Made by a program: the position numbers and the translations under genes. Under the pieces are notes generated by a model, which did not search any database, was not told where the DNA came from, and saw only the letters and a list, made by a program, of their open reading frames with translations. From Levilactobacillus yonginensis (GTDB lineage Bacteria; Bacillota; Bacilli; Lactobacillales; Lactobacillaceae), in the NCBI RefSeq assembly GCF_964065165.1, contig NZ_OZ061553.1:1-54373 (forward strand): DNA of 54,373 nucleotides, given 5' to 3'. Positions 7,654 to 16,017 of this stretch are shown here, piece after piece. Numbering within the stretch: the first letter of the stretch is position 1; each line of letters begins with the position of its first letter.

Positions 7654-8461
7654 GGTTCTGTTGCAAAGTTTTCCAAAAAATCTATTTTAGTGTAAAATTG
7701 AGAAAAAAGACAGAGAGGACAGAGTAATGAATCATTTTAAAGGCAAACAATTCAAAAAAGACGTCATTATTGTCGCTGTTGGTTACTACCTGCGTTACAA
7801 TCTAAGCTATCGTGAAGTTCAGGAATTGTTATATGATCGTGGAATAAATGTTTGTCATACTACGATTTATCGTTGGGTGCAAGAGTACAGCAAAGTCCTC
7901 TATTATCTTTGGAAGAAGAAAAATAGACAATCCTTCTATTCATGGAAAATGGACGAAACCTATATCAAAATTAAGGGACGTTGGCATTATCTTTATCGTG
8001 CAATTGATGCGGACGGCTTAACCTTAGATATCTGGTTACGAAAGAAACGGGATACGCAAGCAGCCTATGCTTTCTTAAAACGACTCCATAAACAGTTTGG
8101 TGAGCCGAAAGCAATTGTGACCGATAAAGCACCTTCTCTTGGCTCCGCCTTTAGAAAGTTACAGAGTGTGGGTTTATATACTAAGACAGAGCACCGAACT
8201 GTGAAGTATCTTAACAATTTAATAGAACAAGACCATCGACCTATTAAACGACGAAATAAATTTTATCAAAGTCTCCGTACAGCCTCTTCCACGATTAAGG
8301 GCATGGAGACCCTTCGAGGAATATATAAAAAGAACCGAAGAAATGGAACGCTCTTCGGCTTTTCGGTGTCTACTGAAATCAAGGTATTAATGGGAATAAC
8401 AGCCTAAGATATTTGGAGTTCAGAGAGGGCGCGTTTGATTTTCAAACTTCGCATCAGAACC
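7654..8461 (+). mobile_element. ISS1-like IS6-family element
   Basis: Left end GGTTCTGTTGCAAAGTTT at 7654 and right end complementary to GGTTCTGATGCGAAGTTT at 8461 give 808 bp, the known length of ISS1. No 8-bp target duplication is visible, as expected when IS6 elements resolve by recombination or cause deletions. Confidence 0.92.
7727..8407 (+). CDS. IS6-family transposase (ISS1 type)
   Basis: The full-length 226-residue protein has the IS6 DDE residues: WKMDETYIKIKG (first Asp), IVTDKAPSLGSAF (second Asp) and NNLIEQDHRPIKRR (Glu with the following K/R motif). The helix-turn-helix at the N-terminus (SYREVQELLYDRGINVCHTTIYRWV) is intact. IS6 elements move by replicative cointegrate formation and often bring plasmid segments together. 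This copy marks a junction between ISL3 debris and the amino-acid permease. It is likely functional. Confidence 0.92.
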   Translation: MNHFKGKQFKKDVIIVAVGYYLRYNLSYREVQELLYDRGINVCHTTIYRWVQEYSKVLYYLWKKKNRQSFYSWKMDETYIKIKGRWHYLYRAIDADGLTLDIWLRKKRDTQAAYAFLKRLHKQFGEPKAIVTDKAPSLGSAFRKLQSVGLYTKTEHRTVKYLNNLIEQDHRPIKRRNKFYQSLRTASSTIKGMETLRGIYKKNRRNGTLFGFSVSTEIKVLMGITA

Positions 8462-8602
8462 ATTAAAACCCGTTTTTTACGGTTTCCTTCGGTGGCAAAA
8501 GTTGCACGGTGGATTATTTTATCATAAAATGAATGAACGTGAAAAAATCTGTATTTTTATGAAAATTATTATCAAATTGGATTAAAGGAAAGTTGAGGTC
8601 AT

Positions 8603-9943
8603 ATGGAAAATCAGCAACTTGCCCGTAAACTAAAACGCCGTCACGTGCAGATGATTGCGCTTGGTGGCGCGATTGGAACCGGGCTCTTTTTAGGATCCGG
8701 TTCAGCAATCAAACAGGCGGGGCCGTCGATCTTGTTGGCTTATGCCATTGGCGGTTTCTTCTGTTACTTGATGATGCGAGCACTGGGCGAGCTATTATTG
8801 TCGGATACGCGCTTACATTCGTTTCTAGAATTCATTAATCGATATTTAGGTAAACGTTTCGAGTTTGCCATTGGGTGGACCTATTGGCTCTGCTGGATCA
8901 GTTTAGCTATGGCTGACTTGACTGCGAGTGGTATCTACATTCGTTACTGGTTTCCGTGGATCCCGCAGTGGGTGACACCCTTAATAATTATTTTGATTTT
9001 ATTAGTATTCAATATGCTCTCCGTCAGTGCGTTTGGCGAACTAGAATATTGGTTTTCGATGATTAAAGTGGTGGCTATCATTGCTTTGATCGTGACGGGG
9101 GCTATCTTGATTGGTTCATCGGCCCATGTCGGTGGGCAAACGGTCTCGGTGACAAATTTGGTCAGTCACGGAGGCTTCTTCCCAACAGGTGTCCAGGGCT
9201 TCTTGATGTCGTTTTCGCTCGTTATCTTTGCGTTTACGGGCATCGAAATGGTTGGAATTACAGCTGGGGAAGCCGAAAACCCAGAAAAAGAATTACCACG
9301 GGCCATCAATAGCTTACCTATTCGAATCTCATTCTTCTACGTGGGCGCTTTATTCGTGATCATGGCAATTTATCCTTGGGATCAGATCACGACCAGTCAG
9401 TCACCCTTTGTGCAAGTTTTCAGCGACGTTGGGATCAAAGCCGCGGCCAGCATTATCAACTTCGTGGTTCTGACCGCGGCGCTCTCGGCTTGTAATAGTG
9501 CCATCTTCAGTACGAGTCGAACACTATTTACACTTGCGCACGGTGACAACGCGCCGAAATGGATGGGAAAGGTCAATCGTTACAACGTTCCCGCCCGCTC
9601 ATTGTTATTCTCATCATTGATCTTACTGGTGATCGTGGCGTTGAATTACGTGATTCCAAGTACCGTCTTCACGTTGATCTCTAACGTGGCAACGACCAAC
9701 TTCATCATTGTTTGGTGTGCCTTGTTGGTGTGCCATTACGTTTACAAACGAACCACTGACAGTACGCATAATCCGTTTAAACTGCCACTGTTCCCTGTTT
9801 CCAACATCGCGACCTTGGCCTTCTTTATCGCGGTGACGGTCGTCTTGTGCTTTGATCAAGTCAACCGTTGGGCAGTCATCGGTTCAGTCGTTTGGTTCGT
9901 CATTTTATTAGTCATCGAACGAAGTATGCATCGCACCGTTTAA
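8603..9943 (+). CDS. Amino acid permease (APC superfamily, AAT family)
   Basis: The protein has 446 residues and about 12 membrane helices. The N-terminus KLKRRHVQMIALGGAIGTGLFLGSG contains the glycine-rich substrate-binding break of helix 1 typical of the AroP/LysP/GabP group. Conserved features include GPSILLAYAIGG and, in helix 6, FSLVIFAFTGIEMVGITAGEAENPEKELPRAI. It should import an amino acid with protons; the substrate cannot be told from sequence. The start follows AAAGGAAAGTTGAGG. It stands alone between an ISS1-like element and ISL3, followed by a terminator at 9960-10016. Association with the cysteine operon inside the IS5-bounded segment suggests an amino-acid nutrition role. The 130-bp upstream region contains no recognised riboswitch. 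Confidence 0.9.
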   Translation: MENQQLARKLKRRHVQMIALGGAIGTGLFLGSGSAIKQAGPSILLAYAIGGFFCYLMMRALGELLLSDTRLHSFLEFINRYLGKRFEFAIGWTYWLCWISLAMADLTASGIYIRYWFPWIPQWVTPLIIILILLVFNMLSVSAFGELEYWFSMIKVVAIIALIVTGAILIGSSAHVGGQTVSVTNLVSHGGFFPTGVQGFLMSFSLVIFAFTGIEMVGITAGEAENPEKELPRAINSLPIRISFFYVGALFVIMAIYPWDQITTSQSPFVQVFSDVGIKAAASIINFVVLTAALSACNSAIFSTSRTLFTLAHGDNAPKWMGKVNRYNVPARSLLFSSLILLVIVALNYVIPSTVFTLISNVATTNFIIVWCALLVCHYVYKRTTDSTHNPFKLPLFPVSNIATLAFFIAVTVVLCFDQVNRWAVIGSVVWFVILLVIERSMHRTV

Positions 9944-9959
9944 AAACGATAATTGTAAT

Positions 9960-10016
9960 CACCGGTCATCAGTCTTGGTAAACCCAATTAGTTTACCAGC
10001 TAATGGCCGGCGATTT
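9960..10016 (+). terminator. Intrinsic terminator after permease
   Basis: TGGTAAAC and GTTTACCA form an inner perfect stem, and CCGGTCAT with ATGGCCGG an outer one, followed by CGATTTTTG. Confidence 0.65.
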
Positions 10017-10020
10017 TTGT

Positions 10021-11562
10021 GGAAGTTTGTCAAATGGTGTTGAAGGATAGTTTCTATCCTTTGGAGATCTCCTCGTGTGGGAGATCTTTTTTGTTGTTTT
10101 ATTAGTTGCGGCGTTTAATCTGGTGTGTTGTCTGAATATCGTACTTGAAGGCATAACAAATAAGCCTACCATCGTGACGTTATTGTGGTAGATAATCTAG
10201 GCAATCAGCTGGTAGACGCGTGTGAACATATTGGCCTGATTGGAGAAGCCATAACAAGCACGTTTGAGCTCCTTGATCTTACGGTTGATGCCCTCTATCG
10301 GTCCGTTAGAGTAGGACGATTTGGCGGCGTTAATTACTCCATTAAGATTCTTTCGTAGGGTATGCATGGGTATCTAGGGGCGTGCCGTTAGGCTGATAGT
10401 TAGTGATGATATTCTTGAGTTCATCAGCGTGACGCCCCATCAAAGCATCGTGGAGATCGATGTAGGTTTCATAAGCTGTTTTGAAGGCCGGAAACGTATC
10501 GGTTCCAATATCAATAGCGTTCTGTTCGGTCGAGCAGGCCGAAGAGGTAGCGGCTCTTTTGTGCGTCAGGGTTGGCCTTGTGGAATAGGCGCCATAGTGA
10601 TTTCAGTACTTTATATTCCCGCGAATGCTTGTCGAGTTGCTTTAAACATTGAGTGCGAATGGTATCCATCGTCCGGCCCATTAATTGAATAATGTGGAAC
10701 CGATCAATAATGAGTTCGGCGTTAGGGAATAGTTCGTGCACGAATGCCTGATAGGAGGCGTTCATGTCCATGATGACGCGTTGAACCGCGGCCCGTTCTG
10801 CGGTGCTGTACTGACTAAGAAAGAACTGTTTGATGGTTCTATTAAGGCGGTCGCTAAGTACTTTAACTGATTTGTGAGTGTCGGCGTCAATGCAAATAAA
10901 CGACGTGGAGCCGTGCGTGGAACGGAATTCATCAAAGCATAGATTAATCGGTAACCGGCGGCTCGCGTGTGGATGAATATTAGCCGTCAAAATACGCTGA
11001 ACTGAGTTTGTCGAAATACCGGTGAGACTGGCGATAGTCTTAGCCGGGAGTGATTTACTGGCTAGCTTCAGCACATGAGTCGCTAGTCCGTGACCGATGG
11101 CGTGGTTGGTTGATACCACTGGAGTGGTGGCCGTACAAGTGCTATGGCAGTTACTACAACGCCAGCGTTGCTTGTTTAGCTCTAGAATTACGGGCCGGTC
11201 CATGGGTCCTGCAATGTGGACATGAGTGAGCTTGTGTCCGTTAGGGTGCAACGTATTGTATCCACAGCTGGGACAGCGCCTGAGTGTGTAGGTAAGCTCT
11301 GCCTGGATGACCAAATACTTTTTGCGACCCGAGCCCCGACCATGAAATTCCTCACGAGTACCGAACACCTGAATGTTTGTGTCTGTAATTCCCAGTAATT
11401 TAAGTGTATTATCTAGTTGAGACATCTATTCCTACCCCGCTTATCTTGAGTTTCGTCGCTTAAAGCATAGCACTAGGGAGGCTTAGATGCCTTTTTTGTT
11501 ATCAAAAAGGGCCTAGTACTTTTGGAATGGAAATACTTTCCAACACCAAAAATTCTAGACCC
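10021..11562 (-). mobile_element. ISL3-family element, nearly complete but inactive
   Basis: The 1542-bp element has related ends (GGAAGTTTGTCAAATGGTGT at 10021; inverted GGGTCTAGAATTTTTGGTGT at 11562). The 8-bp flanks differ (ATTTTTGT against GTAATTCG), so one end is probably a recombinant junction. Compared with the first copy, its transposase has at least two small deletions. Confidence 0.8.
10197..11425 (-). pseudogene. ISL3-family transposase, frameshifted
   Basis: The first ~297 residues are intact: an N-terminal zinc-binding region ([15 protein letters not shown], then [11 protein letters not shown]), an HTH ([18 protein letters not shown]) and the DDE core ([15 protein letters not shown]). 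The frame then breaks at about 10535: the copy at 7224-7653 has 8 more bases (TACTCATT) there. Another 2-base loss occurs at about 10370. The remaining C-terminus with the catalytic Glu is out of frame. Full-length family members have about 430 residues. This copy should therefore be inactive. Confidence 0.85.
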
Positions 11563-11950
11563 GTAATTCGGTTTGGGTGGCGTACTCACGGGAAAAGAGT
11601 GTATCGTCAATGATCAATGCTAACCGCCGCCGGCGGTCAATAAACGGTCGTAAATGCTTGATTAAATGACTCCCAACTTGACAAATCAAGCGTTGCCAAT
11701 TGATCCGGCCATCGTTCAAATTATTTCTGACGGTGCGACTGGTAAAGTTAGGTGTTTCATGGGCTCGATAAAGCGAGCGTCCCAGGAACTTTGTCGTGAG
11801 CAGCCATTCAATGACCTTCATCAAGCTGATTTCTGAATTCCGGCGATAATTCACCAACTTGGTGAGTTTAGATAGACCAATGAGGGAAGTAAATTGATGA
11901 ACAATATTGTGAAGCTCGTTTTCTGTATTTTTTTGTCTTATAATATTCAT
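11563..11950 (-). pseudogene. IS4-like transposase, N-terminal fragment
   Basis: About 129 residues remain from a start at MNIIRQKNTENELHN. The order SEISLMKVIEWLLTTKFLGRSLYR, then RTVRNNLNDGRINWQRLI and finally RRLALIIDDTLFSREYATQ matches the N-terminal half of IS4-type transposases from lactobacilli, ending just after the first catalytic Asp (IIDDTLF). The ISL3 element starting at 11562 removes the rest. The frame extends upstream to 12046 but without a better start. It is a remnant showing an older round of insertion next to the cysteine operon. Confidence 0.7.
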
Positions 11951-12090
11951 GACGTAAGTCTTCTTTGTATCTTGGTTTTGGTCGACTAAAGTATACAACG
12001 CAGGAGAGCTTGCGTTTATTTTTTTGCCAAAAAAGCCAATAACCACACGCCTTTGGCGTGATTATTAGCTTTCAAGTTTCAGTAACTATG

Positions 12091-12131
12091 TAAAAGGTCA
12101 TTGGCAATTTGGTTGTCAATGACCTTTTATC
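12091..12131 (-). terminator. Terminator of the cysteine operon
   Basis: AAAAGGTCATTG and CAATGACCTTTT are near-perfect arms around a short loop, just beyond the cysE stop codon on the minus strand. The symmetry lets it work in both directions. Confidence 0.75.
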
Positions 12132-12135
12132 GTCC

Positions 12136-12693
12136 TTATTTTGATCTTGTTACCTGATGATTAAAGGAAACGGAAACGACTTTTGAAATCGGATGTGGGG
12201 CAATCGTAGCCGGATTGCCAACGACGGTCAAATGGCTAGGAACATTTACCAGCACAACGGCACCGGCGCCAACCTTGCTGTATGGCCCAATCTCGATTGG
12301 CCCCAGTATCTGGGCATTGGCGCCAATGAAAGCACCCTTTCTGACGTGAGGGTGGCGCCGGCCCTTATCCGTCATACGCCGCGTGCCAAATGTCACACCA
12401 TGAAGAATGGTGACGTCGTCTTCGATGATGGCGGTTGCGCCAATAACAGTTCCCACCCCGTGATCGATGAAAACGCGTTTGCCGATGGTTGCTTCGGGGG
12501 CAATTGTAATTCCAGTAACTTTAGCGGCGTGTTGGCTAATTAAGCCAGCTATGACGAATCGTTGATGACTGGCAAAGAAGTGAGCAATCCGATACCAGAA
12601 CAGTGCCCGAACCCCGGGATACGTTAGAATCACCTGAAGCAGACTATGAGCGGCCGGATCACGCTTGAGAATGGACCTTGCTGTTTGAAACAT
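12136..12693 (-). CDS. cysE: Serine O-acetyltransferase
   Basis: The 185-residue protein makes O-acetylserine from serine and acetyl-CoA, the first step of cysteine synthesis. After a helical N-terminus (LLQVILTYPGVRALFWYRIAHFF) comes a left-handed beta helix of hexapeptide repeats (ITIAPEATIGKRVFIDHGVGTVIGAT). It contains the catalytic His region (FIDHGVGTVIG and ILHGVTFGT) and the acetyl-CoA loop (GRRHPHVRKGAFIGANAQILG). It is shorter than E. coli CysE because it lacks the long N-terminal trimerisation domain, as is usual for short-type SATs in lactic acid bacteria. It is the third gene of the operon and overlaps the lyase gene by 35 bp. Its product feeds the CBS/CysK-like enzyme encoded by the first gene. 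Confidence 0.92.
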   Translation of the reverse strand: MFQTARSILKRDPAAHSLLQVILTYPGVRALFWYRIAHFFASHQRFVIAGLISQHAAKVTGITIAPEATIGKRVFIDHGVGTVIGATAIIEDDVTILHGVTFGTRRMTDKGRRHPHVRKGAFIGANAQILGPIEIGPYSKVGAGAVVLVNVPSHLTVVGNPATIAPHPISKVVSVSFNHQVTRSK

Positions 12694-13843
12694 CTTGATG
12701 GCTCCCCTTTAGTTGATCGAATCCACGTTCCAGGTCGGCTAATAGGTCTTTTTGATCCTCAACGCCGACTGACAGGCGGATTAGTTCGTCCTTGATGCCG
12801 TTTTTAAGCCGGATGTCACGGGGGATTGAACCGTGAGTCATCAAGGCTGGAATTTCGATGAGACTTTCAAGAGCGCCCAGACTTTCGGCCAGGGTGATAA
12901 CTTGAAGTTGTTCGACAAATTGTTTGGGATCCAGACCGGCTTGTAATTCGAACGAGATCATTGCGCCAAATCCGTGCATCTGTTTCTGAGAAACTTCGTA
13001 ATCCGGATTGTTAGGATCGCCAGGATAGTAAATTTTGCTGACCAGCGGCTGATTTTTCAAATAATTGAAGATTGCTTCCGCATTGGCCAAATGAGCCCGC
13101 ATTCTAAGTGAGAGGGTCTTCATTCCCCGTTGCAATAACCAGCTCTCCTGGGGTGCCAAGATGCCGCCGATGGCATTTTGCAGGTACCCAATTTTTTCGC
13201 CAAGGGCTTGATCCTTAGTGACTACCAGGCCGGCAACCAGATCACTATGGCCACCAAGGTACTTAGAAGCACTGTGCAAAACGATATCCACGCCAAGGTC
13301 TAAGGGCCGTTGAACGTATGGCGATGAGAAAGTGTTGTCGATAATGCTTAAAATACCACGGTCCTTAGCAATTTTAGCGACGGCAGCGATATCGGTTACC
13401 CGCAGCAGTGGATTGGTCGGGGTTTCCAAATAAATGGCCTTTGTGGCGGGGGTGATGGCGGCTTTAACGGCTTGCAGGTCGCGGGTATCAACGACGGTAA
13501 ACGTCATGCCGAATCGTTTTAAAACCGCGTCAATCAAGCGGAAAGTCCCACCGTAGACGTCATTGCCAATGACGAAATGATCGCCGGCAGAAAATAGTGA
13601 GAACACCGTATCGATGGCCGCCGAACCGGAAGCAAACGCAAAGCCAGCGGTGCCGTCTTCCAAATCGGCAATTAATTTTTCAACCGCTTCCCGGGTGGGG
13701 TTACCCGAACGGGAATATTCGTATTCGTTTTCACCAATCTTCTGTTGATGAAAGGTGGATGCCATATAGATTGGGACTGATGTTGCGCCTGTGTATTTGT
13801 CTTCGCTGATGCCACCGTGAATTAATTTTGTATCAAATTCCAT
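12659..13843 (-). CDS. Cystathionine gamma/beta-lyase (PLP-dependent Cys/Met metabolism enzyme)
   Basis: The 394-residue protein is of the Cys/Met-metabolism PLP family. Visible features: the YSRSGNPTR motif near residue 55, the cofactor-stacking region (FASGSAAIDTVFSLFSAGDHF), the PLP-binding Asp (IIDNTFSSPYVQRPLDLG) and the Schiff-base Lys in DIVLHSASKYLGGHSDLVAG. With the other two genes it allows cystathionine to be split to cysteine (reverse transsulfuration). Gamma- and beta-lyases cannot be separated safely by eye. The start is chosen at 13843 (MEFDTK) because GTGAGG lies 9 nt upstream; in-frame ATGs at 13849 and 13858 are too close to it. This CBS-lyase-CysE order is a known, horizontally transferred cluster in lactobacilli and Streptococcus thermophilus. 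Confidence 0.88.
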   Translation of the reverse strand: MEFDTKLIHGGISEDKYTGATSVPIYMASTFHQQKIGENEYEYSRSGNPTREAVEKLIADLEDGTAGFAFASGSAAIDTVFSLFSAGDHFVIGNDVYGGTFRLIDAVLKRFGMTFTVVDTRDLQAVKAAITPATKAIYLETPTNPLLRVTDIAAVAKIAKDRGILSIIDNTFSSPYVQRPLDLGVDIVLHSASKYLGGHSDLVAGLVVTKDQALGEKIGYLQNAIGGILAPQESWLLQRGMKTLSLRMRAHLANAEAIFNYLKNQPLVSKIYYPGDPNNPDYEVSQKQMHGFGAMISFELQAGLDPKQFVEQLQVITLAESLGALESLIEIPALMTHGSIPRDIRLKNGIKDELIRLSVGVEDQKDLLADLERGFDQLKGSHQDVSNSKVHSQA

Positions 13844-13884
13844 AATCATTGACCTCACTTTTTTAGTTGTTAGATTTAAGTTGA

Positions 13885-14796
13885 TTAGTTGTAAATGTTT
13901 TCACTCATGTAACGCTCGCTGCTGTCTGGAAAAACCGTGACGATTGAACTGTTTTCTGGCAATTCATTGGCTACTTTAAGACTAGCTGCTAACGCGGCCC
14001 CGCTGGAACTGCCAATGAAGAGCCCTTGTGTTTTGGCCATTTGTTTAACCTGATCAAACGCGTCGTTGTCAGAAATGGTGAGGGTTTCATCAATTTGGAC
14101 GTCTTTGAAGAAGGGCGGAATAAATTCGACACCAATCCCTTCCGTTTTGTGGGGATGAGCCGGGCCACCATTTAGAATGGAGCCTTCGGGTTCAACGACG
14201 ACGGTCCGGGTTGCTGAATTCTGTTCTTTCAGATATCGGGCGATGCCGGCAAATGTCCCGCCACTGCCCGCGCCAGCAACGAACGCGTTAATTTGAGCAG
14301 GGACGTCTGCTACTAACTCCGGCGCCAAGGTGTGGTAATAAGTCGCCGGATTAGCCGGATTTTCAAACTGCATCGGCACAAAACTGTTTGGGGTCTTCGC
14401 TGCCAACTCGCGCGCTTTTTGGATGGCGCCTTTGATTCCTTGGTCGCTCGGCGTGTTGATGAGAGTCGCCCCGAGAGCCTTCATCAGCTGTTGTTTTTCA
14501 AAACTAAACTTTTCAGGGACGACGAGGATAGTTGGCAAGCGGTGCTGTTGGGCGGCCAGGGCCACCCCAATGCCGGTATTGCCGGCGGTGGGTTCAATAA
14601 TGGTGGTTTTTCCTTCAGTCACTTTACCGTGGTCGATGGCGTCTTGAATCATGTACTGACCCAAGCGGTCCTTGATGCTGCCGCCGGGATTAAACATTTC
14701 AAGTTTGGCGTAAATATGACTGTGGTGAGGAACGTTAATTTGTAGGTCGATCATCGGGGTATGGCCGATGAGTTGGGAAACGGATTGAATAAGCAT
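13885..14796 (-). CDS. Cysteine synthase / cystathionine beta-synthase-like PLP enzyme
   Basis: The 303-residue fold-type II PLP enzyme carries the catalytic lysine in [15 protein letters not shown] (about residue 42), the substrate loop [14 protein letters not shown] (about 70-83), the phosphate-binding [10 protein letters not shown] (about 176-185) and a C-terminal SSSGAALAA serine loop. It forms cysteine from O-acetylserine and sulfide, or cystathionine from serine (or O-acetylserine) and homocysteine. Neighbouring lyase and CysE genes favour the transsulfuration role. It has no heme or CBS regulatory domain. It is the first gene of the operon, with AGAAAGGATC upstream of its ATG, and is preceded by the leader peptide and attenuator at 14901-15080. 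Confidence 0.9.
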   Translation of the reverse strand: MLIQSVSQLIGHTPMIDLQINVPHHSHIYAKLEMFNPGGSIKDRLGQYMIQDAIDHGKVTEGKTTIIEPTAGNTGIGVALAAQQHRLPTILVVPEKFSFEKQQLMKALGATLINTPSDQGIKGAIQKARELAAKTPNSFVPMQFENPANPATYYHTLAPELVADVPAQINAFVAGAGSGGTFAGIARYLKEQNSATRTVVVEPEGSILNGGPAHPHKTEGIGVEFIPPFFKDVQIDETLTISDNDAFDQVKQMAKTQGLFIGSSSGAALAASLKVANELPENSSIVTVFPDSSERYMSENIYN

Positions 14797-14900
14797 GGTA
14801 AGATCCTTTCTGAATAGTTGTTTTAACTGTTAGACTGCGATTCAGGAAAGATGATCTTTGGCGATGTTAAATGGCCGGTTGGCTGCAGTGAATAGAAAAA

Positions 14901-14938
14901 GGGCGCGAAACTCTGAAAAATCAGAATTCTCGCGCCCT
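14901..14938 (-). terminator. Attenuator terminator in the cysteine-operon leader
   Basis: On the minus strand GGGCGCGA pairs with TCGCGCCC, with a further AATTCTGA/TCAGAGTT inner stem, followed by a run of five T. It lies about 65 nt after the leader-peptide stop and about 100 nt before the cysK-like start codon, where it would block the operon unless read through. Confidence 0.9.
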
Positions 14939-15005
14939 TAGTTCAATTCCAGCCAAGTGGACATTGAACTTCTTTAAGGTCATTATTCCTCAAAAAATGT
15001 CAATG

Positions 15006-15080
15006 CTAACAGGCCGAACATCGCCAAAAACGCGTTGTTCGACAGCAACAATTAATCGCACTAAACATTGATTGAGTCAT
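15006..15080 (-). CDS. Cys-rich leader peptide (24 aa)
   Basis: The peptide begins MTQSMFSAINCCCRTTRFW and ends RCSAC: five cysteines in 24 residues, three of them consecutive (codons 11-13), and the last codon before the stop is also Cys. It has an excellent ribosome binding site (GGAGG at 15088-15092, 7-nt spacer), so it should be translated well. Position, length and composition are those of amino-acid leader peptides such as those of trp, his or leu operons, here for cysteine and directly upstream of cysteine-synthesis genes. Ribosomes starved of Cys-tRNA would stall at the CCC run and change folding of the leader RNA. Too short for most gene callers. Confidence 0.85.
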   Translation of the reverse strand: MTQSMFSAINCCCRTTRFWRCSAC

Positions 15081-15111
15081 AGTGACACCTCCGAAATTTT
15101 TTGTTGCCATA

Positions 15112-15140
15112 AATATACATAATCCCAGTGGAAGTGTCAA
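15112..15140 (-). promoter_or_regulatory. Promoter of the cysteine operon
   Basis: On the minus strand TTGACA (15140-15135), a 17-nt spacer and TATATT (15117-15112) form a near-consensus sigma-A promoter. Transcription would begin at about 15105, just upstream of the leader-peptide ribosome binding site. Confidence 0.85.
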
Positions 15141-15200
15141 GGATTTTTAAGAAATAAAATTATAAATTGCTGGGAAATTTTATTAGGGTCCGTCTGAAAA

Positions 15201-15632
15201 CTACTTAAGTAAGATGCAAATTGAGGCAATGTAGACCGTAGCCAGATAAACATGAGCGAGCTTATCATAACGCGTTGCAATCCTACGAAAGTTCTTCAAC
15301 TGATTGAAGAAGTTCTCAATCAAATGGCGCTCACAATAAACGTGGTAATCACAGGTCCACTTGTCTTTGGTATTTTCCTTTGGCGGAATGGTATAGACGC
15401 CTGCTTTATCTTCAATATACTGGCGAAGTTTCGCGGTGCTATAGGCTTTATCCGCGATAATATTTGATTGAGAAATATCGAAGCCTTCCAGCAACTCACT
15501 GGCAACTTGGCTATCATGTACTTGACCACCTGTTAGGCGAAAACCCAAGGGATTCCCTAATCCGTCAACGAGTGCGTGAATCTTGGTCGTTCGGCCACCT
15601 CGACTTAGTCCAATAGCTTGATTTTCGACCAT
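15201..15632 (-). CDS. IS5-family transposase, second reading frame (OrfB)
   Basis: The protein is identical to the one at 6778-7209: catalytic Asp in IIADKAYST and catalytic Glu in CERHLIENFFNQLKNF. It is made as a frameshift fusion with the 15565-15975 frame through an A7 run. With its inverted twin it bounds a 9.7-kb segment holding the amino-acid permease and cysteine operon, which could in principle move or invert as a unit. Confidence 0.85.
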   Translation of the reverse strand: MVENQAIGLSRGGRTTKIHALVDGLGNPLGFRLTGGQVHDSQVASELLEGFDISQSNIIADKAYSTAKLRQYIEDKAGVYTIPPKENTKDKWTCDYHVYCERHLIENFFNQLKNFRRIATRYDKLAHVYLATVYIASICILLK

Positions 15633-15975
15633 ACATTCGGCGTTTTTTTGCCCCAGTGGCCTTTTGATGCGCTCGAACGATCGTTGAATCTAAGCTCAAG
15701 TTTTCCATGTCGGGATCGTCAATCAATTCGAGAAAAACCTGTTCGAACAAGCCTGAACTTACCCAGGCTCGGAAGCGACTATACACCGTTTTCCAAGAGC
15801 CATAGCGTTCAGGTAGATCACGCCAAGGAGCCCCGCTGCGCATGAGCCAGAGGATAGCGTTGAGGGCGGTACGGTTGTCTAGGCTTGATGGACGGCCAGT
15901 CCGGTATGGCGGGAAGTATCCTTTGATTCGGTCCCACTGAGCATCTTCCAGTTCGTATCGTTTAGGTGTTGTCAT
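15565..15975 (-). CDS. IS5-family transposase, first reading frame (OrfA)
   Basis: The 136-residue protein is identical to the one at 6435-6845, with the WLMRSGAPWRDLPERYG IS5 signature and the first catalytic Asp in LSLDSTIVRAH. Perfect protein identity between the copies points to recent duplication or gene conversion. Confidence 0.85.
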   Translation of the reverse strand: MTTPKRYELEDAQWDRIKGYFPPYRTGRPSSLDNRTALNAILWLMRSGAPWRDLPERYGSWKTVYSRFRAWVSSGLFEQVFLELIDDPDMENLSLDSTIVRAHQKATGAKKRRMYGRKSSYWTKSRWPNDQDSRTR

Positions 15976-16017
15976 CGGAATGCCTCGATTCGTTTTTCCT
16001 CAGATTGTACCTGAATT

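Larger units (their letters stand above)
14857..15105 (-). ncRNA. Cysteine-operon leader RNA with attenuator structure
   Basis: This is the ~300-nt untranslated leader between the promoter at 15112-15140 and the first operon gene. It holds a Cys-rich leader peptide (15006-15080) and a strong terminator (14901-14938). There are alternative pairings: CATTGA just after the leader stop (15005-15000) with TCAATG (14967-14962), against AGTTCAAT (14970-14963) with ATTGAACT (14947-14940). A 12-bp perfect inverted pair, TTTGGCGATGTT, links leader codons 18-22 (15017-15028) with 14857-14868 beyond the terminator. There is no T-box consensus (AGGGTGGNACCGCG). Transcription attenuation by ribosome stalling at Cys codons is inferred. 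Confidence 0.7.

Noticed and set aside
14821..15110. T-box riboswitch before the cysteine operon
   Set aside because: No AGGGTGGNACCGCG T-box sequence, no Stem I features; the leader peptide explains the region better.
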